In this document: positions 9,373 to 18,555 of the stretch, one piece after another
Layout: every line of letters starts with the position of its first letter
Position numbering within the stretch: position 1 is the stretch's first letter
NCBI RefSeq assembly: GCF_049331405.1
Contig: NZ_CP186274.1
Location: 6,696,001-6,760,000 of the forward strand
Length of the DNA: 64,000 bases
DNA from: PoT sp049331405
GTDB taxonomy: Bacteria; Planctomycetota; Planctomycetia; Isosphaerales; Isosphaeraceae
Direction of reading: 5' to 3'
Position numbers and translations under genes: made by a program
Notes under the pieces: model-generated
Told to the model about the DNA's origin: nothing
The model's database searches: none
What the model saw: only the letters and a program-made list of their open reading frames with translations

Positions 9373-10857
9373 TTATTCGCTCGACTTGGCGACCGACTCG
9401 AGCAGCCGGAGGACCTCGGCGCGGATCTTCGGCTCGGCTTCGATCTCGAGGCAGCTCGAGCGGGCACGCCAGGTCTCATAGCCCCCCATCGCGTGCCGCT
9501 CGGGAGGCGGAAGGTATCCGTTGTAGCCGTTGGCCAGCTCGATGGTGAAGGTGGGCTTGAGCGGGCTACCCTTCTTGATCGCGAGTCCCGTCTCGGAGAA
9601 CACCTCGCAGGGGATGGCGGCGATGCCGAGGTCGCCCAGCTTCAGCGCCTGGAGCTTGAACTCGACCTCGGGGGGCCCTTCGCTCAGGAGGACCGATTCT
9701 CGCGCGTAGATCTCGTTATAGTCCCGGAGCACCCTGCCCTGGGCCTTGCTGAGGACTTCCTTCGCGCGAGCCACCTCGTCGGCTGAGGGGAGCCGCAGCT
9801 TGAGTCGCATCTTGACCTCCTGCATGACGAATTTCACGTCGTCGCGGAAGGAGAGCGACTTGTAGACGTCGAGGGCCGTCCCGGCGACGCTCTCGGCGAC
9901 CGTGTCGATCGTCACCGGCTTCTTGGGCTGGCTGTAGTCGTAGCAGTGCATGTTCGCGGCCGTGCCGTTGGAGAGCATCCCGACGAACGGGGGGTCGACC
10001 GACTCGGCGCCGACGAGTGTCTTGATCCGCTCGGAGAAGCGGCCGAAGTAGTCGGCCGAGGCCGAGGCGGCGGGGATCCCGTAGCCCGCGTAGTGCATCG
10101 AGTAGTTGGCGAGGACGGAGATGGGACGTCCCGAGGACGACTTCACGGCGAGGATCGAGACGTCGGCATCGACGGGCGAGGTCGGCTTGATGGCGTTCGG
10201 GTTCTGGTAGCCCGGGTGCATCTGGACCTGGTCGTTGGTCGTCCCGCCGAAGGGGTTCGTCTGGGCCGTATTCGGCTTCATGATCCAGTCGCGGCAGAAG
10301 ACCTGAGAGGTGTTCTGGCCGACGCCCCAGGCGACCTGCGCGGGCTCGAGCTGCTTGTAGGCACGCTCGACCCCCTCGACGATCTTGTCGGTGAGGAAGG
10401 CGACGTACTCCTTGTCGGGCTCCGTCTGGAAGGCCCCCGTGACGGCGGGTGCCGTGTGGGTATGCGTCGCGGACATCATCATCCGATCGGTCCGGATCCC
10501 GGTCGACTTCTGGATGCGTTCCTTGGCCGCGTCGAAGATGGCCCGCGAGACCACGCAGCTATCCACGACGACGAACGCGATGGGGGCCTTGCCGTCGTCG
10601 AGCACGAGGCAGCGGGCGTGGAGCTTGTCGAACGCCGACATGGCGCGCTGATCGACCATCTGCCCGTTCATGGAGATGGGGAACTTCTGCGGGGTGATAT
10701 CCGCCGCGTATGCCCCGGCGCGGAAGCCTTCGGCGGCCCTCACGTCCGATCCAGCCAGCGAGGCGAGGACGAAGGTGCCGAGCGCGACGCCGAAGATCGA
10801 CCGAAGGCCCGCGTGCGCCCGGCCTTCTCTGCCTCTTGATTCATGCCATCCAGTCAT
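9373..10857 (-). CDS. Secreted neutral/alkaline ceramidase-family protein
   Basis: From the chosen ATG the protein has 494 residues, with a signal-like hydrophobic stretch (FGVALGTFVLASLAGS) and a mature start near AAEGFRAGAY. The domain that follows resembles the N-terminal domain of neutral ceramidases. It has FRAGAYAADITP near the start, a DSCVVSR strand end, and the putative zinc-binding segment SATHTHTAPAVTG. Ceramidases cut the amide bond of ceramides, but planctomycete members are usually annotated only by this domain and the real substrate is unknown. The usual C-terminal ceramidase domain appears short or absent. In-frame alternative starts at 10890 and 10944 exist and the ribosome-binding site is not decisive. 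Confidence 0.72.
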   Translation of the reverse strand: MTGWHESRGREGRAHAGLRSIFGVALGTFVLASLAGSDVRAAEGFRAGAYAADITPQKFPISMNGQMVDQRAMSAFDKLHARCLVLDDGKAPIAFVVVDSCVVSRAIFDAAKERIQKSTGIRTDRMMMSATHTHTAPAVTGAFQTEPDKEYVAFLTDKIVEGVERAYKQLEPAQVAWGVGQNTSQVFCRDWIMKPNTAQTNPFGGTTNDQVQMHPGYQNPNAIKPTSPVDADVSILAVKSSSGRPISVLANYSMHYAGYGIPAASASADYFGRFSERIKTLVGAESVDPPFVGMLSNGTAANMHCYDYSQPKKPVTIDTVAESVAGTALDVYKSLSFRDDVKFVMQEVKMRLKLRLPSADEVARAKEVLSKAQGRVLRDYNEIYARESVLLSEGPPEVEFKLQALKLGDLGIAAIPCEVFSETGLAIKKGSPLKPTFTIELANGYNGYLPPPERHAMGGYETWRARSSCLEIEAEPKIRAEVLRLLESVAKSSE

Positions 10858-11072
10858 CGATCCCTGGTCTCCCCTGTCGAGGCGTTCCATGAGTGGGAGT
10901 CGTCCGAGACGACGGTTCGGAACCAGGGTAGCCGGTCCCTTCACCGGATCCTAATGGTTTTCTGGCCTGGTTTTGGTCCTGGAGTCGTCCCATCCATCCC
11001 GGGGCCGCAGGGCGGACTTGAAGGCTGATAGTCTGATATGCAAGTCGACTTGAATTTCGTGTCGGGAAGTGC

Positions 11073-11105
11073 AAACGCCCGCCGACGCGGCGTCGGCGGG
11101 CGTTT
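11073..11105 (-). terminator. Strong hairpin terminator
   Basis: A perfect 15-bp inverted repeat (11073-11087 with 11091-11105, loop CGG) carries AAA on one side and TTT on the other, so it could act in both directions. It lies 52 nt after the stop of the minus-strand gene at 11157. That gene is the most likely one it ends. Confidence 0.65.
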
Positions 11106-11156
11106 CGGAGGATCAGGTCGGGTCGAACGACTTCGTTCGATGACCCCCTTCGGCGC

Positions 11157-13220
11157 TCATTTGAGGGATTGGAGCGTCTCGCGTTCGAGCACCTGCCGGG
11201 GCTGAGGAAGCTCAGCATAGAGCTTCGCGAAGTGCTCGCGGTTCTCCGGGCTCGCGGCGACGTACGTCCTCAGGCCGCGGATGACGTCGGCCTTTTCGAC
11301 CTCGGGGCGGTCGAGGTGTTTGAGCCTGGAGGGCAGGAATTCCTTGCCAGCGTAGCGATCCATCAGGCGGCCGAGCTTGGCCGGTGTGAGCTGTCCTCTG
11401 GCGATCGCGCCCGTCGAGACTCGCTTGTAGAAGTCGTTGCGGGTCAGCAGGAGCTCGTACTTCCGATGGTCGACGCTCGGCGTGGGAGCCCCCTCGTCGA
11501 TGATGGTGATCGACCAGGGTTTACTCTGGCTCAAGGGGAGTTCGGCCACCTTGGCCGTGCCGGTGCTGCCCGGCACGTTGCGGACCAAGGTTCCTTCGGG
11601 CACGGGGAGCTTGAAGAGTTCGTAGTCCTCCTTGTGGAGGGCCTCCAGCAGGGTGAGGCGCCCGTCCTGGCTCTTCATCAGCTTGGACGGGTCCATCGTG
11701 AATTCGGGCGGGAACTGCGAGGGGTCGAAGGGTCGGACCCACGACTTCCCGATCTGGTCGATGGGGACCAGGACGTCGGCCGTCGACCAGTAGACCGAAA
11801 CCGGGCAGGTGATCGTGGAAACCTGGGCCACGGGGGAGTCGGCGAACCAGGTGGGGTCGTCGTAGTCGCCGCCGTAGACTGAGAGACTCGGCGTTAACAT
11901 GCTCGCGACGGCGAACAACGCCGGGACCTTCGCGGGCGCCTCGCCATGCGGCCCGGCCATGGCAAGCTGCTTGAAGGCATAAGCACCATTGTATCCCCAG
12001 TTGACGGGGGGCACGTCTGGCGCGGCGCCCGCGAGCGGGAAGGTCTCGGCCGCCAGGAGCAGCGTCATCCAGCCCCCGGCGCTCCCCCCCGCGATCATCA
12101 CCCGGCTGTCGTCGACCCAGGGCATGGCGCGGGCGATGTGCAGGAAGGCGACGTCGGGGTTCATGGTGCGGATCAGGGGGTTGGTTTCCAACTCCCTGGC
12201 CGAGGCGACGATCCAGCCTCGGTTGATGTAATCCTGCTCGGCCCCTTCGGGCAACTCATAACCGGCGATGAATAGGAGCGGTAGCTTCCTCGATTTGTCG
12301 GTTCGCAAGGACTCGGGGAAGAAGAGCTTGACCTTCGACTCCTTCTCCTTGCCATTGGGGTCGAGGTAGTTCAGAGTCGCGAGTACCTTGCCGGGCGCCG
12401 GGCTCGCGGCCGTCGAGATCGCGTCGCCGGTGACCTTGAGCCGCTTCGGGAAGAGGTTCTGAAGCTCCCGCCCGAGGGCCTTGACCCACGGCGGGCTCTG
12501 GAAAGCAACGCCCCCGTCGTCCTTGACGTTCGAGGCGAGCCGCAAGGTCCCCCACTCCCCGGGTTGGTCGAGCCGAGGCCCGTAGAGGCCCCCCATCCGG
12601 GTCTTGGTGATCGGCACCTGGAAGCCGTCGAAGTAGCCGACGTTGAACCGGATTGCGTCGCCGGGCTTCGCTCGCAGGTCGTTGGAGTCCCCGGCGTCGA
12701 GCCGCAAGGCCCACTCGAACGAGCAGATTCCATTGTTGCGCGACATGGCCCCGAGCCCGTCCTGCTTCGGGTCATCGCCGTCGTCCTTGCCTGGGGCGAC
12801 GATGAACTTGTCGCGGTAGAAGCCCTGGGCGATCAGCTTGCGATCGTCCCCGGCGAGGACCTTGTCCCCCTTCGCGAAGGCGAGGATCGCCGCGTCGAGC
12901 ATCAAGGGGGAGACCGACTTGTCGATGGTCGCGTCGGGGACCTTGAGCGCGATGTAGAGGGCGTTGGCCGAGTTCATCGCCCGCAATTCCGCGCGTCGAG
13001 ACTCGTTGCCGGGCGGCTCGAGGCGGATCAGGCTCATGTCGAACTCGAGCTTCCCGGCGGCAGCCCACTCGTCATCGTGGATGATGCCGTCGATCGTCGG
13101 GGCGGCCTGGCAGTTCCCCGCCTCGATGACCTTGGGCACCCCTGCTCTGGAGAGATTCACGAACAGGACGAACACGAGCAGACCCGCACCCAGGGCAAGC
13201 GGCGACTTCTTCAACGTCAT
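11157..13220 (-). CDS. Secreted CBM9-like domain plus alpha/beta-hydrolase protein
   Basis: The protein has 687 residues from ATG 13220, where a basic start (MTLKKSP) and a hydrophobic stretch form a signal peptide. Residues about 30-240 look like a family 9 carbohydrate-binding-type domain: PTIDGIIHDDEWAAA, LYIALKVPD, CSFEWALRLD and RFNVGYFD. The second half is an alpha/beta hydrolase with nucleophile motif AGGSAGGWM (Ser380) and the preceding DDSRVMIAGG strand. A late segment (CPVSVYWSTADVLVPI) suits the acid residue. The pairing suggests an exported esterase or peptidase acting on a polysaccharide-linked substrate, which is an inference. The extended upstream frame to 13298 lacks a signal peptide at its start and was rejected. 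Confidence 0.7.
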   Translation of the reverse strand: MTLKKSPLALGAGLLVFVLFVNLSRAGVPKVIEAGNCQAAPTIDGIIHDDEWAAAGKLEFDMSLIRLEPPGNESRRAELRAMNSANALYIALKVPDATIDKSVSPLMLDAAILAFAKGDKVLAGDDRKLIAQGFYRDKFIVAPGKDDGDDPKQDGLGAMSRNNGICSFEWALRLDAGDSNDLRAKPGDAIRFNVGYFDGFQVPITKTRMGGLYGPRLDQPGEWGTLRLASNVKDDGGVAFQSPPWVKALGRELQNLFPKRLKVTGDAISTAASPAPGKVLATLNYLDPNGKEKESKVKLFFPESLRTDKSRKLPLLFIAGYELPEGAEQDYINRGWIVASARELETNPLIRTMNPDVAFLHIARAMPWVDDSRVMIAGGSAGGWMTLLLAAETFPLAGAAPDVPPVNWGYNGAYAFKQLAMAGPHGEAPAKVPALFAVASMLTPSLSVYGGDYDDPTWFADSPVAQVSTITCPVSVYWSTADVLVPIDQIGKSWVRPFDPSQFPPEFTMDPSKLMKSQDGRLTLLEALHKEDYELFKLPVPEGTLVRNVPGSTGTAKVAELPLSQSKPWSITIIDEGAPTPSVDHRKYELLLTRNDFYKRVSTGAIARGQLTPAKLGRLMDRYAGKEFLPSRLKHLDRPEVEKADVIRGLRTYVAASPENREHFAKLYAELPQPRQVLERETLQSLK

Positions 13221-13382
13221 GTGACGACCTCGGAGTCGAGAGGGGGCCTCGCCGAAGCGCGAGGCCCCATTTTCCGAGGATCTTACCCTCACAGACACGC
13301 GATGGTTTCAGCGAAATGTGACCCATCACCCACGCTCGCGTCGACGAGGGGTATCCGCCGGGTCGCTCGCGTGCCCGACGCC

Positions 13383-13955
13383 TCAGCGAGATCCGGGCGT
13401 GTTGATCTCGGTCAGGGTGACGGTCGTCGTCAGGCCGCCGGCGGGGACGCGGGTCTCCGACTTGAGGATCTTCTGGGGGACCTCGTCGGAGTACCAGGTC
13501 CGGGTGAACGTCTCGCCGACCTCGACGCGCCCCTTCGTGTCGTACCAGCGGGCCTTGAAGTCGCGGTCGGCCACGCGGATCGTCTCCTCCCCTTCCTTCA
13601 GGATCCCGGCCGGCTTGCCGACCGACTCCTTCTTCACGCCGGGGAGCAGGAAGAACTCGCGCTTGATCTCGCGCCGGCTCGGGGCCGACTCGACCTTCGC
13701 CCCGGTCGCGTCGCTGATGGTCGAGGTCTCGACCACCGCCTTGTCCTTGGTCAGATCCAGAAGCTTGTACCTGGTGATGGTCTCGAGCGTCTTGCCCCGG
13801 GCTTCGGTCACCGAGACGTGCGTGATCGACGTCCCGACGGGGTGCCCTGCCCAGCTTTTGTAGACGGGGCTGTCGATGGACTCGCCGGCCGCGAGCGTGG
13901 CGAGTTGCGTCGTTGCGAGGATCGCGAGGATGGCGAAGGAAGGAGCACGCAGCAT
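13383..13955 (-). CDS. Small secreted protein of unknown function
   Basis: This 190-residue protein starts with a clear signal peptide (MLRAPSFAILAILATTQLATLAAG). The mature part is mostly beta strand, rich in Thr, Val and Lys, with repeating strand-turn patterns such as TSITHVSVTE and TRYKLLDL. It reads like the small extracytoplasmic proteins common in planctomycetes, and I cannot name a family. About 160 nt separate it from the hydrolase gene downstream on the same strand, so cotranscription is possible. It diverges from the prepilin-like gene across a palindrome-rich AT-rich region. Confidence 0.65.
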   Translation of the reverse strand: MLRAPSFAILAILATTQLATLAAGESIDSPVYKSWAGHPVGTSITHVSVTEARGKTLETITRYKLLDLTKDKAVVETSTISDATGAKVESAPSRREIKREFFLLPGVKKESVGKPAGILKEGEETIRVADRDFKARWYDTKGRVEVGETFTRTWYSDEVPQKILKSETRVPAGGLTTTVTLTEINTPGSR

Positions 13956-14125
13956 CGGATTCGACTCCGAGAGGGGGGACTCATCGGGCGTCGCACGACG
14001 ACCGACGGCGAAGTAAACGGATGCTCGCCCATGAGCGGGGCCGCCATCATATCAACCGGTTTCGCTGATTCAAATGGTTCATCAAACATTCATGATTACG
14101 GATTCAAAATCGGATTTGCCTTGGA

Positions 14126-14179
14126 CATGCCGATTCCTCGTGGGCATGATTCATCCTCCAAATCATGCATTGATATCAA
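14126..14179. promoter_or_regulatory. Overlapping palindromes between divergent genes
   Basis: Three perfect inverted repeats sit in 54 nt of AT-rich sequence. CATGCC (14126-14131) pairs with GGCATG (14143-14148). GCATGATT (14144-14151) pairs with AATCATGC (14161-14168). TTGATATCAA (14170-14179) is self-complementary. The first two share bases, so as RNA they would exclude each other. As DNA they could be operators for the divergent genes at 13955 and 14301. Confidence 0.45.
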
Positions 14180-14300
14180 CGAGATTTTCTAAATTTTCAT
14201 TTGGCGCTCGCTCAGGCTTAATGTGGCGAGATTAGATTCTCCATCGCATGAGCCTCCGTCATCTTTCCGGATATGAGAAGTAATGAGGAAATCTCCCCCC

Positions 14301-15446
14301 ATGCGTCTCAAGCGATGCTCCGCGCCCCTTCGAAGCGGCTTCACCCTGATCGAGCTGCTGGTCGTCATCTCCATCATCGCAGTGCTGATCGCCTTGCTCC
14401 TGCCCGCGGTCCAGTCGGCCCGAGAGGCCGCCCGCCGCGCGCAGTGCACGAACAACCTGAAGCAGATCGGCCTGGGGATGATGAACTTCGAGAGCACCTA
14501 CAACGAGTTCCCCAAGGGCCCGTTCGACGGCCACCCCCATGCGGTGGACGCCTCGGGCAACCCCGACCCCACGGGCTCGAATTATGACGAGCCCCCCGGA
14601 AGCCCCGAGGGCTCCACGACCTGCTGCAACGCCGCCAACCCCGACGGCTACAACCAGTTCTTCAAGATCCTGCCTTACATGGAGCAGCAGGTTGTTTACA
14701 ACCTGGCCAACTTCGCGATCCCGCCGATCCAGTCGGGCCTGCGGCCGAGCGGCACGGTGAACTACGGCGGCGAGGACGACATCGCCCGCGTGGCCATCGC
14801 CGCCTACTATTGCCCGACGCGCCGGGCGGTGCAGACCTACGGCACCGACCCGGTCACGGCGAAGTCGAAGATCGACTATGCGGGTTGCGCCGGCTTCTTC
14901 CAGGGGATGACGTACACCTGCACCAGCAGCCCCACCGACTCGACCTGGACCCCCGCCCCGCCCAACGGCCTCCTGCCGAACAGCGACGAGCGATCGACCG
15001 TGAACCTGGGGAACACCGGCGGGCGCAAGGGCGCGATGGTGCACGGGGCCCGGTACGTCAGGCGCCTGGCGGACTTCACCGACGGCACCTCCAATTCGAT
15101 CGTCGCCGGCGAGAAGAGCCTCCCGCCCGACCGCCATGGTGCGGACGGCGGCGACAACGAACGCTGGCAGAATTCGGGCTGGGACGAGGACAACCTCCGC
15201 TGGCACTTCGTGCCGGTCCCCGACGCCCTCGCCCCTTCGCTCACCGGCTTCTGCCAGACTCCCCCGAGCCCGAAGACCGGCGGCAACCTCTGGAGGCGCA
15301 TGTTCGGCAGCTCGCACCCGGGCGGAATCAACGTCGTGCTCGGCGACGGCTCGGTCCGCTTCATCAAGTTCAGCGTGAACGCCAGCACGTTCCGCCGCCT
15401 GGCGGTCATCGACGACGGCGAGCCAATCAGCGCCGAATCGTATTGA
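14301..15446 (+). CDS. DUF1559-family prepilin-like protein
   Basis: This protein of 381 residues begins with a type IV prepilin leader: a short basic segment, Gly, then FTLIELLVVISIIAVLIALLLPAVQSAREAA. A prepilin peptidase would cut before Phe. The NNLKQIGLGMMNFEST helix continues as in the DUF1559 family, and the C-terminal half has the SNSIVAGEKS and SSHPGGINVVLGDGSVRFI motifs that define that family. These pseudopilin-like proteins occur in large paralogous sets in planctomycetes. Surface or envelope location is expected but function is unproven. An in-frame ATG at 14283 would add six residues. I prefer 14301 for the usual leader length, although its GAGGA lies 11 nt away. Confidence 0.88.
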   Translation: MRLKRCSAPLRSGFTLIELLVVISIIAVLIALLLPAVQSAREAARRAQCTNNLKQIGLGMMNFESTYNEFPKGPFDGHPHAVDASGNPDPTGSNYDEPPGSPEGSTTCCNAANPDGYNQFFKILPYMEQQVVYNLANFAIPPIQSGLRPSGTVNYGGEDDIARVAIAAYYCPTRRAVQTYGTDPVTAKSKIDYAGCAGFFQGMTYTCTSSPTDSTWTPAPPNGLLPNSDERSTVNLGNTGGRKGAMVHGARYVRRLADFTDGTSNSIVAGEKSLPPDRHGADGGDNERWQNSGWDEDNLRWHFVPVPDALAPSLTGFCQTPPSPKTGGNLWRRMFGSSHPGGINVVLGDGSVRFIKFSVNASTFRRLAVIDDGEPISAESY

Positions 15447-15488
15447 TTGATCCTCTCCCGTGTTGCCGTCACACCGAGGCCATCGAAC

Positions 15489-15710
15489 ATGAGAACGAAC
15501 CTTTACGCAGGGATCCTGCTTGGGCTCGGCCTGGCCGGCTGCGGCGGCGGGAATGACGCGATCACCGACCCGTCCAAGCTGACCCCGCTCACCGCCGAGC
15601 ACGCGGCGGCGATCCGCGCCGAGGACAAGCAGGTCGAGGACGAGGAGGGTCGGAACACCCCTCCTCCCGGCACGACGACGAAGGGACGCAGGCGCAAGTC
15701 GGGGAGTTGA
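15489..15710 (+). CDS. Small lipoprotein following the DUF1559 gene
   Basis: This 73-residue protein has a lipobox (LGLGLAGC) that places a lipidated Cys near residue 19. Its short mature part starts Gly-rich (GGGND) and becomes acidic (ADKQVEDEEG-like), ending in a basic TTKGRRRKSGS tail. It starts 42 nt after the prepilin stop and a strong terminator follows, so the two form a two-gene unit. Small lipoproteins or tail proteins often follow DUF1559 genes in planctomycetes. The role is unknown, perhaps anchoring or processing the pseudopilin. Confidence 0.7.
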   Translation: MRTNLYAGILLGLGLAGCGGGNDAITDPSKLTPLTAEHAAAIRAEDKQVEDEEGRNTPPPGTTTKGRRRKSGS

Positions 15711-15745
15711 GCACACGCTCGAAACGACCCGAGGGCAATACAAAT

Positions 15746-15789
15746 AAGGCAATAGGGGGCGGTTCGGCCGTCTCCTATTGCCTTTCTCG
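15746..15789 (+). terminator. Rho-independent terminator of the DUF1559-lipoprotein unit
   Basis: AAGGCAATAGG (15746-15756) pairs with CCTATTGCCTT (15774-15784) around a G-rich loop that can itself pair (CGG/CCG). A T-rich stretch (TTTCTCGTTT) follows. It sits 36 nt past the lipoprotein stop. Confidence 0.85.
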
Positions 15790-15864
15790 TTTCAGGAATC
15801 GCTAACCTGCCGATGGACGAGACATGGTCACTCGACTGGGTTGTCCCGGTGGAAAGCTATGCCT

Positions 15865-16584
15865 TCAGCAGGCCGGCTCGGCCTTGGCCCGGAATGACTC
15901 GAACCGGTCGAGGTCCCCGGTGTCCCGGAAGATCGACATCGCCTTCTGCAGGCAGCAGCGGCAGGGGACGTCGCTCGGGTCGACGTCGCGGACGAGGTCG
16001 TAGGCGTCGCCGCTCCAGCCGAGCGAGTCGAGCAGGACCGCCAGGGTGATCCTGTACAGCGAGACCTCGGGGGCCAACTCGTGGGCCCGGATCACGGAGG
16101 GCAGGATCGCGTGCGGCGAGTCGCCTAGGCGCCTGCGATAGAAGGCGACGCCGAAATGGGCCTGGTGATGGTCGGGGTCGCGTCGGATGACCTCGCGGCA
16201 GGCCTCGAGGGCCGCCTGATACTCGCCCAGGCTCCCGAGCCCCGTCGCCACGGCGGGGAGGAGGTCCTTCGGGAAGCCGGAGTCGGCCAGGATCTCCTGG
16301 AAGAGTTCCGAGGCACGCTCGGTACAGCCGGTCCTCGCATAGCACTCGGCCAGGACGCAGCGGGGCGCCGGGCCGAGCGGAGCCAGGAGAGCCGCCGATT
16401 CGAGCGCGGTTCGCGCGCCGAGGAAGTCTCCCAGGCGGTGACGGAGCAGGCCCTGCAATTGCCGGAGCCTGCCATCCTCGGAATAACTCTGCACCGCGTC
16501 GTCGGCGAGAGCCTCCGCCGCGGCCAGGCGGTCCATGCCCGAGGAGACGAAACAATCATCCAGAACGTCTTGGGGCAGAATCAT
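15865..16584 (-). CDS. Tetratricopeptide repeat protein
   Basis: This cytosolic protein of 239 residues is built of helix pairs with the TPR spacing of small and aromatic residues. Clear units are LQGLLRHRLGDFLGARTALESAALLAP, VLAECYARTGCTERASELFQEIL, GLGSLGEYQAALEACREVIRRDP and LLDSLGWSGDAYDLVRDV. GAGGG 7 nt upstream fixes the ATG at 16584 rather than a longer upstream frame. The C-terminal CRCC cluster is unusual for a TPR protein and could bind metal, though nothing else supports that. Such proteins mediate protein-protein contacts; the partner is unknown. Confidence 0.75.
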   Translation of the reverse strand: MILPQDVLDDCFVSSGMDRLAAAEALADDAVQSYSEDGRLRQLQGLLRHRLGDFLGARTALESAALLAPLGPAPRCVLAECYARTGCTERASELFQEILADSGFPKDLLPAVATGLGSLGEYQAALEACREVIRRDPDHHQAHFGVAFYRRRLGDSPHAILPSVIRAHELAPEVSLYRITLAVLLDSLGWSGDAYDLVRDVDPSDVPCRCCLQKAMSIFRDTGDLDRFESFRAKAEPAC

Positions 16585-16818
16585 CCCGGGTCCCTCATCC
16601 CCCAATGACACCCTAAAGGATCGGCTCGAATATCGCCATATGGCGACGGCGGGACCACGCCTCGAGTCGATCCTCTTCCCGATGTCGAACTCGCTGCACC
16701 TCGCGACGGGAGGGGCTCGAGTGGATTGTTGACATTGAGATTCAATCTCAGTAAACGAGAGTCTATGAGGCGAGCCTGAATCTGTCAAGTGACGGGCGGC
16801 CCGGGAGTGGTTTCGACG

Positions 16819-18306
16819 TCATTTGCCCTCGGAGGCCCATTTCTTCATCAGGGCGATGTTCTGGCGCAGGAGGTCGGCCTGTTCCCCTTTCTGCTCGCGG
16901 AGGTAGAGGCCGAGGTCGCTGTCGAACATGGCCTGCCGCTCGGGCTCGCGACCGCGATCGCCGGTCGCCTCCTCCCATCGCCGGAGTTGGCTTCGGAGGG
17001 ATTCTAGGGTCTTCTGATGCTGGGGTTCCGCCGACAGGTTCTTCAATTCTTGTGGGTCGGCCTTGAGGTCGTAGAGTTCTTCCGAGGGGCGTTTCGGGGC
17101 GAAGAGCAAGGCTTCCTGGAGCGGGTCGAGCTTCCCTTCGGCGTGGAGCTCTCGCAGCCGCTTCACGATCGGCTTGTTGTCTTTATAGCGGTTCGGCTGG
17201 AGGTGTGGGCGCTCGGGGAGGTAGTTGCGGATATACTTGAATTCGGCCGTGCGGACGCTCCGGATGTGGTCCACGGTCTCGTCGCAACGGTCCCGCGCCG
17301 AGAAGACGGCGGTCCTGGGCTGATAGGATGACGCGAGGATATCTTTGCCCTGCATCTTGGCCGGGATGGGGATCCCGGCGAGCGCCAGCGAGGTCGCCGC
17401 GAGGTCGATGTGCTCGACGAGGTCGGCTCGCAGCTTCCCCGCCGCGATCCCGGGGCCTCTGACGACGAGCGGGACGTGGATCCCCTCGTCATAGAGGAAC
17501 TGCTTGCCCCGGGCGTGGCTGATCCCGTGGTCGGTCATGAAGAAGACGATTGTGTTGTCGAGTAGCCCTTCCCTCTTGAGCCGCTCGAGCACGTCGCCGA
17601 CCTGCTTGTCCGTGTAGCGTACGGCGTCGAGGTAGCTGGCCCAGTCGTTGATGAGGACGGGGTCGTTCGGGTAATAGGGCGGGAGCTTGACCTTCGCCGG
17701 ATCGGTGGGCTCACCGAGTTCCTTGCGGACGGTCGCCTCCCAGTTCTTTCCCTCGCGATATTTGCCGCCGTGGAGTTGGACCTGCATGAAGAAGGGCTGC
17801 CCCGGCTTCCGGCCCGACCAGTCGTTGCCGTCGTAGATCGCGCGGTCCCAGTCGAAGTTGTAGTCGGTCTTGGCGAGTTGCCTACCCTTCGCGAGCGGCC
17901 CGCCGATGCAGGTGTAATAGCCCTCGCTCTTGAAGATGGCGGGGACCGGCTCGACTCCTTCGGGCAGGCGGATCCGCTCGTCGCCGCGTCCGCTCCGGTG
18001 GTTATGCGCCCCGATCGACGTCTGATACATCCCGGTGATCAGGGCCGAACGGCAAGGCGAGCAAACCGGAGCCGTCACGAAGGCCTTCGAGAACCTGGTC
18101 CCCTCCCGGGCGATTCGATCGACGTTCGGCGTCCGGATCGCGGCCTCACCATAGCAGGAGAAATTCGCCGACATGTCGTCGACGATGATCCAGACGATAT
18201 TCGGACGAGTCTCTGCGCCCTTGCTCGGAGCCGTCGACCCGAGCGCGAACGCCGATGTCGCGAGGAGCGTAAGGACGGGAATCAACCTGTGTCTCTTTGC
18301 ATTCAT
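16819..18306 (-). CDS. Secreted sulfatase (arylsulfatase family S1)
   Basis: The 495-residue protein has a signal peptide (LIPVLTLLATSAFALGS) and then the sulfatase fold. PNIVWIIVDDM carries the metal-binding Asp pair at 43-44, and PVCSPCRSALITG carries the formylglycine motif C-x-P-x-R with Cys82 as the residue converted to formylglycine. VFFMTDHGISHARGKQ supplies the second metal cluster. It hydrolyses sulfate esters, probably on sulfated polysaccharides, and needs a maturation enzyme not seen here. The fourth motif position is Cys, where Ser or Ala is more common; the C-x-P-x-R rule still holds. It diverges from the FKBP gene. Confidence 0.92.
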   Translation of the reverse strand: MNAKRHRLIPVLTLLATSAFALGSTAPSKGAETRPNIVWIIVDDMSANFSCYGEAAIRTPNVDRIAREGTRFSKAFVTAPVCSPCRSALITGMYQTSIGAHNHRSGRGDERIRLPEGVEPVPAIFKSEGYYTCIGGPLAKGRQLAKTDYNFDWDRAIYDGNDWSGRKPGQPFFMQVQLHGGKYREGKNWEATVRKELGEPTDPAKVKLPPYYPNDPVLINDWASYLDAVRYTDKQVGDVLERLKREGLLDNTIVFFMTDHGISHARGKQFLYDEGIHVPLVVRGPGIAAGKLRADLVEHIDLAATSLALAGIPIPAKMQGKDILASSYQPRTAVFSARDRCDETVDHIRSVRTAEFKYIRNYLPERPHLQPNRYKDNKPIVKRLRELHAEGKLDPLQEALLFAPKRPSEELYDLKADPQELKNLSAEPQHQKTLESLRSQLRRWEEATGDRGREPERQAMFDSDLGLYLREQKGEQADLLRQNIALMKKWASEGK

Positions 18307-18555
18307 GAGTGTGCCGTTGGCTCGAGGATGGAGAGATGTCCGCTCGGCTCTCTTCGGGAGAATCGTCGGGCGTCGGGCCTCGACGAAGGATGCGTGGATT
18401 GAGGGGATTTCCTGTGGCAGGCGGCCTGTCAATCGTGTGGGCGAAGCCTTTGCGGTCTGGTTCCCCGTTGTCCGCGCCTGTAGAATTTATGTTTTGCCGT
18501 GGGTTGGTGCTTGCGGCAGTTTGGCCGGATCAGTTCCACCACACAAGGATCTCGG

